From Lentzea aerocolonigenes (GTDB taxonomy: Bacteria; Actinomycetota; Actinomycetes; Mycobacteriales; Pseudonocardiaceae), in NCBI RefSeq assembly GCF_000955955.1, contig NZ_JYJG01000042.1, positions 40,862-104,861 on the forward strand: a stretch of DNA of 64,000 nucleotides, given 5' to 3'. Below the pieces are notes generated by a model that was given only the letters and a program-made list of their open reading frames with translations, was not told the origin of the DNA and ran no database searches. The translations under genes were made by a program, and so were the position numbers. Numbering within the stretch: position 1 is the first letter of the stretch; every line of letters begins with the position of its first letter. This document shows, in pieces, positions 59,312-64,000 of this stretch.

Positions 59312-60145
59312 ATGCCGAAACGATTTTCGAGCGTGGTGGGACGCTCGTTCGGTGATGGCGTACGCGACGCCATCCAGGCCGCCGGAATGACCCAGCGCCG
59401 ACTTGCCGAGCGGCTCGACTGGGAAGAGGCCAAGCTCTCCGACGTGGTCAGGGGCAAGGGCGGCGTCACCGAGGTCGAGGTGGCGCTGTTGCTCGGGCTG
59501 TGCGGCGTTACGCCGGACGAGACCCGCCGGCTGCTCACGCTCTACCGGGAGACGCGCGAGAAGGGCTTCCTCCAGTTCAACGACGAAGACGGCGTGCCGA
59601 ACCAGCTGCGCACCCTGATCGCCCAGGAGCAGGTCGCCACCAAGATCTTCGTGTGGGCCATGAACCTCGTCCCCGGCCTCTTGCAGATCCCGCCGTACTC
59701 CTTTGAAGTGGTGCAGGCTGTTCCGACTATTGACCCGGAACAGGTTGTGGAGATCGTCGCCGCTCGAGAGTCGCGGCGATCGATCTTCCACCGGAGCCGG
59801 GAGTTCACCTTCTACGTCCATGAGCAGGCGCTGCGCTTTCAAGTCGGCAGCCGTGAGCTGATGATCGCCCAACTGCAGGACCTGCTTCGCATGTCGATAC
59901 GTCCGTACATCAGCGTGCGAGTCATACCGCTCTCGATAGGCGTGCACGCTGGCCTTGCGGGTTCGTTCACCAAGCTCGGCTTCGAGAAGTTCGAGCCGGT
60001 GGTCTTCGTGGAGACCCACAACCTGAACCTCTTCTTGGAGGACAAGGGCTCGATCGCCGTGTACGACGAAGTGCTGAAGGCGCTGGATGCCCAAGCTCTC
60101 GATGAGGAACAATCGAAGGAGCTGATCACCAGCTTGTTGACGTGA
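59312..60145 (+). CDS. XRE-family regulator with DUF5753 domain
   Basis: A 277-residue regulator. An N-terminal helix-turn-helix (GDGVRDAIQAAGMTQRRLAERLDWEEAKLSDVVRGKGGVTEVEV, about residues 15-58) precedes the DUF5753 domain (IFVWAMNLVPGLLQIPPYSFEV, RQSR-like ESRRSIFHRSREFTFYVHEQALRF, SIGVHAGLAGSFTKLGF, VVFVETHNLNLFLED, VYDEVLKALDAQALDEEQSKELI). Proteins of this type act with a small DUF397 partner, encoded just downstream, and many occur per genome in filamentous actinobacteria, controlling development or antibiotics. ATG 59312 is used. Confidence 0.95.
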   Translation: MPKRFSSVVGRSFGDGVRDAIQAAGMTQRRLAERLDWEEAKLSDVVRGKGGVTEVEVALLLGLCGVTPDETRRLLTLYRETREKGFLQFNDEDGVPNQLRTLIAQEQVATKIFVWAMNLVPGLLQIPPYSFEVVQAVPTIDPEQVVEIVAARESRRSIFHRSREFTFYVHEQALRFQVGSRELMIAQLQDLLRMSIRPYISVRVIPLSIGVHAGLAGSFTKLGFEKFEPVVFVETHNLNLFLEDKGSIAVYDEVLKALDAQALDEEQSKELITSLLT

Positions 60146-60157
60146 GGGGGCCTGCCC

Positions 60158-60319
60158 ATGACGACCTGGCGCAAGAGCAGCTACAGCGGCACTGCGAGTG
60201 ACTGCGTCGAGGTCGGTCGTGGAGTGGGCATCCGGGACAGCAAGGCGCCGACCACGCACCTGGCCCTCTCGGACAATGCGTGGTCGGCGTTCCTCACTCA
60301 GATCAAAAAATCTCGCTGA
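60158..60319 (+). CDS. DUF397 partner protein
   Basis: A 53-residue protein, TTWRKSSYSGTASDCVEVG and VGIRDSKAPTTHLALSDNAWSAFL in outline, with the WRKSSYSG, DCVEV and RDSK landmarks that define DUF397. It lies 12 bp after the DUF5753 regulator and is almost certainly its binding partner, as in other actinobacteria. ATG 60158. Its last 17 bp overlap the 3' end of the convergent S9 peptidase gene. It is too short for many gene finders. Confidence 0.92.
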   Translation: MTTWRKSSYSGTASDCVEVGRGVGIRDSKAPTTHLALSDNAWSAFLTQIKKSR

Positions 60320-62417
60320 GCAACTCCGGCCCGATCGGGATCGGCGCGGGCCGGTGAGCAGGCGGCTCCACGCCCATCAGTGAGCGGACCAGGAAGTCCC
60401 AGCAGCGCGTCCGCACGTAGGACAGGCTGTCGAGGAACATGTGCTCGGCTCCCGGCACGATGAGCATCTCGAAGTCCTTGTTGGCGGCGATGAGCCGAGC
60501 CGCCAGCCGCAGCGTGTGGTCCACGTGCACCTGGTCGTCCATCTCGCCGTGGACGAGCAACAGCTTGCCCTGCAACCGATCGGCGATGTCGACGTTCGAC
60601 GAGCGGGCGTAGGCCTCGGGGTTCGAGGCGCCGTCGTAGGTCTCGATGAAGCCCATGTTGAAGAAGCGGGCGTCGTGCCAGCCGGACAGCGACGCTCCGG
60701 CCTGGTACGTCTCGGGGTGCGTCAGAAGTGCCCGCATGGTGGCGAAACCGCCTCCCGAGTGGCCCAGCGCGCCCACTCGTGAGAGATCCATCCACGGCCG
60801 GGACTCAGCCAGTTGCCGGAGTGCGGCGACGTGGTCGTCCAGGCTGCCGGCGTCGGCCAGGTGGCCGTAGCTGGCGTCGTGGAAGGCCTTGCTGCGCCCG
60901 AGGGTGCCGCGGCCGTCGACCGCGATTACCACGAAACCGAGTGCTGCCAACGGTTCCGCGTCCATGCCCATACCGCCGGGGTCGAAGCACGGGTCGACCC
61001 GGTTGGTCTGCGGTCCGGGGTAGATGGTGTCCACCACCGGGTAGCTCTGGGACGAGTCGAAGTTGCGCGGCCGGTACAGCACGCCGTAGATGTCCGTGAC
61101 GCCGTCTGCTGCTTTGACGCAGAAGCGTTCCGGGGCCGTCCAGCCCGTGGCGACGAGCCTGGTGATGTCGGCGTGCTCCAGCGAGACCAGCACGCGGCCG
61201 GACCAGTCGCGCACCACGGTCACCGGAGCGGTGTCCACAGTGGATGCCGAGTCGACGAAGTACTGCTTGTTCTCCGACACGGTGACGACGTGGTCCAGAG
61301 AGTCGTCCGTGACGCGGGTGAAGCCGGTGCCGTCCAGCCCGACCGAGCAGACCGTGCGGCGGTAGGGATCTTCAGGCACCAGGCCGGACGCGGTGAAGTA
61401 GACGACGCGTGCGGCTTCGTCGACGTGCAGGATCTGCCGCACCAGCCACGAACCCGAGGTGACCTGGCCGAGCAGCGCGCCGGTGTGCAGGTCGTAGCGG
61501 TAGAGGTGGCCCCAGCCGTCGCGCTGCGAGAACCACAGCACCTCGTCGGCCAGCACGCGGATGATGGCCTGCTCGTAGATCCACTGGTTGGGCTCGACGC
61601 GGGTGTCGCCGGTTTCGCTGAGCACGACGGTCACCTCGCCGGTGGCGGGGTCCATCCGGTTCAGCGTGAGGGTGTGCTGGTCGCGGGTCTGGCTGAGGAA
61701 GAACACCGCCGAGCTGTCCGGGGCCCACCACGCCCAGCCGGTCGCGATCGGCGAGACCTGGGGCGTGATCAGCGGTTCGGTCCTGGCGCGCACGACCGTG
61801 CCGGAGGCGACGTCGAGCACGACCAGTTCCACCAGCGGGATGTGCTCGTCGCCGGCGTAGCCGTACCGCTGGGTTCGCATCGCCGGCGCGCCACCCGTGG
61901 CGGGCGCGGCCTCGGTCAGCTGCGTCTGCCGGACGTTGCGCTCGTCCGTGCGGTGGGCGAGCACCTTGGTCGAGTCGGGCGACCAGGCCAGCACGGGTGG
62001 CATGTGCGGCAGGCCGAACTTGTTCATCAGCGTGCGGAAGCTCATGCAGTCCGGGCCGTAGCCGTAGCCGTGGTCGGGCTGGCCGTCGGTGGTCAGCGCC
62101 CACTCGTTCTCGCCGGACCGCGCCCACAGGTCCTGTCCTCTGCGGGACACCGCGACCTTGCCATCAGGTGAGGTCACTTCCAGCGGGTTGCCCGGCGCAG
62201 GGAGGAACGGGGTGGGGTCGAAGCCGGTCTCGCGAGTGCCGGCGGTGGGATCTACCAGTACGAACCGCTGGTCGGCTCCGTCGCGGACGGAGTACCAGAA
62301 GCGGGCGCCACCGTCGATCCACTGTGGACGGACCTTGTCGCCGACGACGAGCTCGCCAGGGCTGGCGGGACGGCGGAGAAGTTGTTCTGCGGCCTGGTAG
62401 TTCTCGGTGGTGCTCAC
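60303..62417 (-). CDS. S9-family (DPP IV-like) prolyl peptidase
   Basis: A 704-residue enzyme. The N-terminal ~430 residues form a beta-propeller (repeats such as KVRPQWIDGGARFWYSVRDG, VLAWSPDSTKVLAHR, ATGWAWWAPDSSAVFFLSQT). The C-terminal hydrolase domain has GALGHSGGGFATM (nucleophile Ser554), LLVHGEMDDQVHV (Asp) and LIVPGAEHMFLD (His), a complete triad. YPVVDTIYPGPQTNRVDPCF is the usual oxyanion segment. It lacks a signal peptide, so it is cytoplasmic. It should cleave Xaa-Pro or similar dipeptides. GTG 62417 has GGGGAGAG upstream. It probably follows the DUF4097 gene in one operon (32-bp gap). Confidence 0.94.
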   Translation of the reverse strand: MSTTENYQAAEQLLRRPASPGELVVGDKVRPQWIDGGARFWYSVRDGADQRFVLVDPTAGTRETGFDPTPFLPAPGNPLEVTSPDGKVAVSRRGQDLWARSGENEWALTTDGQPDHGYGYGPDCMSFRTLMNKFGLPHMPPVLAWSPDSTKVLAHRTDERNVRQTQLTEAAPATGGAPAMRTQRYGYAGDEHIPLVELVVLDVASGTVVRARTEPLITPQVSPIATGWAWWAPDSSAVFFLSQTRDQHTLTLNRMDPATGEVTVVLSETGDTRVEPNQWIYEQAIIRVLADEVLWFSQRDGWGHLYRYDLHTGALLGQVTSGSWLVRQILHVDEAARVVYFTASGLVPEDPYRRTVCSVGLDGTGFTRVTDDSLDHVVTVSENKQYFVDSASTVDTAPVTVVRDWSGRVLVSLEHADITRLVATGWTAPERFCVKAADGVTDIYGVLYRPRNFDSSQSYPVVDTIYPGPQTNRVDPCFDPGGMGMDAEPLAALGFVVIAVDGRGTLGRSKAFHDASYGHLADAGSLDDHVAALRQLAESRPWMDLSRVGALGHSGGGFATMRALLTHPETYQAGASLSGWHDARFFNMGFIETYDGASNPEAYARSSNVDIADRLQGKLLLVHGEMDDQVHVDHTLRLAARLIAANKDFEMLIVPGAEHMFLDSLSYVRTRCWDFLVRSLMGVEPPAHRPAPIPIGPELLSEIF

Positions 62418-62449
62418 TTGTCTCTCCCCAGTGCTGCGAAGTGTGCCGG

Positions 62450-63055
62450 TCAGAGGCTGCGGGCGGTGATGTCGCCGTACGCGGTGGTGGCGCGGATGGT
62501 CAGGTCGGCGGTGCCGTCGTTCTTGAGGGAGTTGCTGATCCGGCCGTAGGAGGTGCCGGCGTCCATGGAGGCGGAGAGTCCGGCGGCGACTCCGACGGTG
62601 ATGTCGCCCTTCTGCGTGCTGATCTCCGCGGAACCGCTGAGGCTGCCGACCGTGACGTCGCCGGCCTGGGTGGTCAGCCGGACGCTCGCGGCTTCGTCGA
62701 TCTTGATGTCGCTCTGCGCGGCCTCGTAGGCGATGTCGCCGAGCCGTCCGACGCCGCGGAACTCGGCGCTGGCGGCCTTCGCCTCGACGCGGGAACCGGA
62801 GGGCAGCTGCACCGTGACCTCGACGGTGCCGGACGAGCCGAGGATCTGGTTCCCGCTGTCGCCCTTGATGCGCAGAACGCCGTCGGTGAACTCGACGAGG
62901 GTCCGCTCGGCGGCCTTCACGTCGCGGCTCTTCGACGCGTCGGCGGGACGGACCTCGACGGCGGTGTCGTCCCGGTCGGAGGCGATGAGCTGGACGAGGC
63001 CCGCGGGGATGTCGAGGACGGCGGCGATCGGGGCGGGGGTGGCGAACTTCTGCAT
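62450..63055 (-). CDS. DUF4097-type beta-helix protein
   Basis: A 201-residue beta-strand-repeat protein. Repeats have the form -V-V--GSG----G-(I/V)- (for example VEVTVQLPSGSRVEAKAASAEFRGVGRLGDIAYEAAQSDIKIDEAASVRLTTQAGDVTVGSLSGSAEISTQKGDITVG in outline), a right-handed beta-helix as in the adhesin-like DUF4097 family. No signal peptide or membrane helix. Its function is not known; members often accompany MarR- or ECF-type regulators and are envelope-stress linked. CAGGAG lies 8 nt before ATG 63055. It is divergent from the GbsR-like gene, with the five-copy repeat between them. Confidence 0.85.
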   Translation of the reverse strand: MQKFATPAPIAAVLDIPAGLVQLIASDRDDTAVEVRPADASKSRDVKAAERTLVEFTDGVLRIKGDSGNQILGSSGTVEVTVQLPSGSRVEAKAASAEFRGVGRLGDIAYEAAQSDIKIDEAASVRLTTQAGDVTVGSLSGSAEISTQKGDITVGVAAGLSASMDAGTSYGRISNSLKNDGTADLTIRATTAYGDITARSL

Positions 63056-63092
63056 CTCTGGCTCCTGTGGCTGGTCGTTTCTGATGAGCGAA

Positions 63093-63098
63093 AAGCTA
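63093..63098 (-). promoter_or_regulatory. Putative -10 (TAGCTT) for the DUF4097-S9 operon
   Basis: On the minus strand TAGCTT would start transcription near 63086, leaving a leader of about 31 nt that holds CAGGAG. The first CGTTGC repeat (63099-63107) abuts it. Confidence 0.35.
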
Positions 63099-63226
63099 CG
63101 TTGCGTTCACGGATTACAGCAACAAGCTTCGTTGCAAAGAGTCAGCATCAATGCAGCTCAGAAGGTGTTTATTGTTGCAATCGGATTGGAATCTAACGCA
63201 ACGATCATGTTCGTTTCGTTGCAATG
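63096..63226. repeat. Five CGTTGC-type repeats, candidate operators of the GbsR-like regulator
   Basis: Copies are at 63099-63107 (CGTTGCGTT), 63127-63139 (CTTCGTTGCAAAG), 63171-63181 (ATTGTTGCAAT), 63194-63205 (TAACGCAACGAT, inverted) and 63214-63226 (TTTCGTTGCAATG). The shared core is YGTTGCRW. All five lie in the 199-bp gap between the divergent regulator and the DUF4097 gene, overlapping both promoter areas. The third is itself a palindrome. An autoregulatory operator array is the natural reading. Confidence 0.55.
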
Positions 63227-63248
63227 AGTTGAAACTGAAGGCTATGCT
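63219..63248 (+). promoter_or_regulatory. Putative promoter of the GbsR-like regulator (TTGCAA-18-TATGCT)
   Basis: The -35 TTGCAA (63219-63224) lies inside the last operator-like repeat. The -10 TATGCT (63243-63248) ends 6 nt before ATG 63255, a leaderless arrangement. Binding at the repeat would block the -35. Confidence 0.5.
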
Positions 63249-63254
63249 GCGCGC

Positions 63255-63968
63255 ATGCCAGGAGGCCGACTCACCCAGCAGGAACGTCGCCAGATCGCCG
63301 TGGGCCTCGCCGACGACCTCTCCTACGCGGAGATCGCCAGAGGCCTGAACCGCCCCACCTCGACGATCACCCGTGAGGTGATGCGCAACGGCGGCCCCGC
63401 GGGCTACAAGGCCGACATCGCCCACCTGGCCACCGAACGCCGCGCGCACCGGCGCAAGCAGGCGGCGCCGCGAGCTCGGCAGGTGCCCGCCCGCGACGAC
63501 GGCCGCGATCCGGAGGCGGTGCGCGAGTTCGAGGAGACGTTCGCCGGGATCTTCGTGGGGCAGGGCCTGCCGAAGATGACCGCCATGGCACTGGCCTGCC
63601 TCTACGCCACCGACTCCGGCGGCCTCACCGCGTCCGAGCTCGTCGCGCGCCTGCAGGTGAGTCCGGCGTCGATCTCCAAAGCCATGGCGTACCTCGAAAG
63701 CCAGGGCCTGATCGCCAGGAGGCGCGACGACCGCCGGCGCGAGCGCTACGTCGTCGACGACGGCGACATCTGGTACCAGTCGATGATCGCCAGCGCCGCG
63801 GGCACCACGAAGCTCGCCGAGACCGCGCGGCAGGGCGTCGGCGTCCTGGGTTCAGGCACTCCGGCCGCCACGCGCCTCGAGAACATCGCGCGGTTCCTCG
63901 ACTTCGTCTCCGAGGGCATCGTGCGGGCCGCCGAGCAGGCTCGCGACCTCCTGCACCCGAAGAACTAG
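63255..63968 (+). CDS. GbsR/MarR-like regulator fused to N-terminal helix-turn-helix
   Basis: A 237-residue regulator with two DNA-binding segments. Residues about 5-50 (RLTQQERRQIAVGLADDLSYAEIARGLNRPTSTITREVMRNGG) are a homeodomain-like helix-turn-helix as in IS30-type transposases. Residues about 85-165 (LPKMTAMALACLYATDSGGLTASELVARLQVSPASISKAMAYLESQGLIARRRDD) are a GbsR/MarR-type winged helix. The rest is helical (TRLENIARFLDFVSEGIVRAAEQ). GTG not used: ATG 63255 is leaderless. The divergent DUF4097-S9 genes are its likely targets. What it senses is unknown. Confidence 0.9.
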   Translation: MPGGRLTQQERRQIAVGLADDLSYAEIARGLNRPTSTITREVMRNGGPAGYKADIAHLATERRAHRRKQAAPRARQVPARDDGRDPEAVREFEETFAGIFVGQGLPKMTAMALACLYATDSGGLTASELVARLQVSPASISKAMAYLESQGLIARRRDDRRRERYVVDDGDIWYQSMIASAAGTTKLAETARQGVGVLGSGTPAATRLENIARFLDFVSEGIVRAAEQARDLLHPKN

Positions 63969-64000
63969 TGTCCTGAGTCATTAATTCGTTGGCAGTAGGC
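63969..64000 (+). mobile_element. Possible insertion-sequence end at the window edge
   Basis: The last 32 bases begin TGTCCTGAGTCATTAATTCG directly after the regulator's stop and are far richer in A and T than the flanking gene. This resembles the terminal repeat of IS630-like elements of actinobacteria, recalled without a check. Only the start is visible. Confidence 0.3.

Overview
The window is chromosomal DNA of a high-GC actinobacterium. Start-codon usage (many GTG and TTG), NNG/NNC codon bias, a bacterial proteasome activator, arabinogalactan galactan-synthesis genes, an EspG/PPE-type locus, a DUF5753/DUF397 pair, chaplin-like repeats and LAxTG-anchored surface proteins point to the order Pseudonocardiales (Lentzea/Actinosynnema/Saccharothrix-like) rather than Streptomyces or Mycobacterium. 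That placement is inference; the window has no rRNA. No prophage, CRISPR array, replication origin or complete insertion sequence is visible. Only the last ~30 bases look like a possible transposon end.

Region 1 (1-20253) is mainly cell-envelope glycan assembly. It starts with a partial GT4 glycosyltransferase, a flippase-like protein, a GT2 enzyme and a large DUF6541-type membrane protein. Then come UDP-galactopyranose mutase (glf), galactofuranosyltransferase glfT2 and a second GlfT2-like enzyme. A three-gene sugar ABC importer interrupts the theme, followed by glfT1, the Wzt/Wzm (RfbE/RfbD) galactan exporter and a TylF-like methyltransferase. The proteasome activator bpa, a cysteine-desulfurase-like protein without the PLP lysine, a methyltransferase-like protein and a quinone oxidoreductase come next. 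From memory, the Rv3777-Rv3783 and Rv3808c-Rv3809c neighbourhoods of M. tuberculosis carry the same genes.

Region 2 (20299-29848) is mixed housekeeping and secreted enzymes: a GNAT acetyltransferase, a secreted M28 aminopeptidase, tRNA-Ser(UGA), a MarR regulator, a secreted 5'-nucleotidase, a Pro-rich secreted protein, a chaplin-like repeat protein, a YpfJ-type zinc peptidase, a methyltransferase and an AraC/VOC pair. Region 3 (30067-37583) holds two paralogous modular surface proteins of 887 and 1606 residues, both ending in LAKTG sorting signals.

Region 4 (37706-51647) has a TSUP transporter, an aromatic/histidinol-phosphate aminotransferase, and a dienelactone-hydrolase-like protein with Asp where the nucleophilic Cys should be. 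It continues with a compact three-gene EspG/PPE-like operon, acetoacetyl-CoA ligase, two tRNAs, a short cytochrome P450, a macro-domain protein, an SDR, a serine hydrolase, RNase Z and an epimerase. Region 5 (51830-64000) has an ATP-grasp protein, an orphan C5 DNA methyltransferase, a thioester-domain surface protein, a BNR_4-like secreted protein, an Rv0909-like small protein, a glycolipid-binding-like protein and the DUF5753/DUF397 pair. It ends with an S9 peptidase, a DUF4097 protein and a divergent GbsR/MarR-like regulator whose promoter region carries five copies of a CGTTGC-type repeat.

Two architectural themes recur. Many genes have a TANNNT hexamer 6-7 nt before the start codon, which fits leaderless transcription. 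Convergent gene pairs often overlap at their 3' ends. Coordinates come from reading the sequence and frames; no database search was run, so family names rest on motif recognition.
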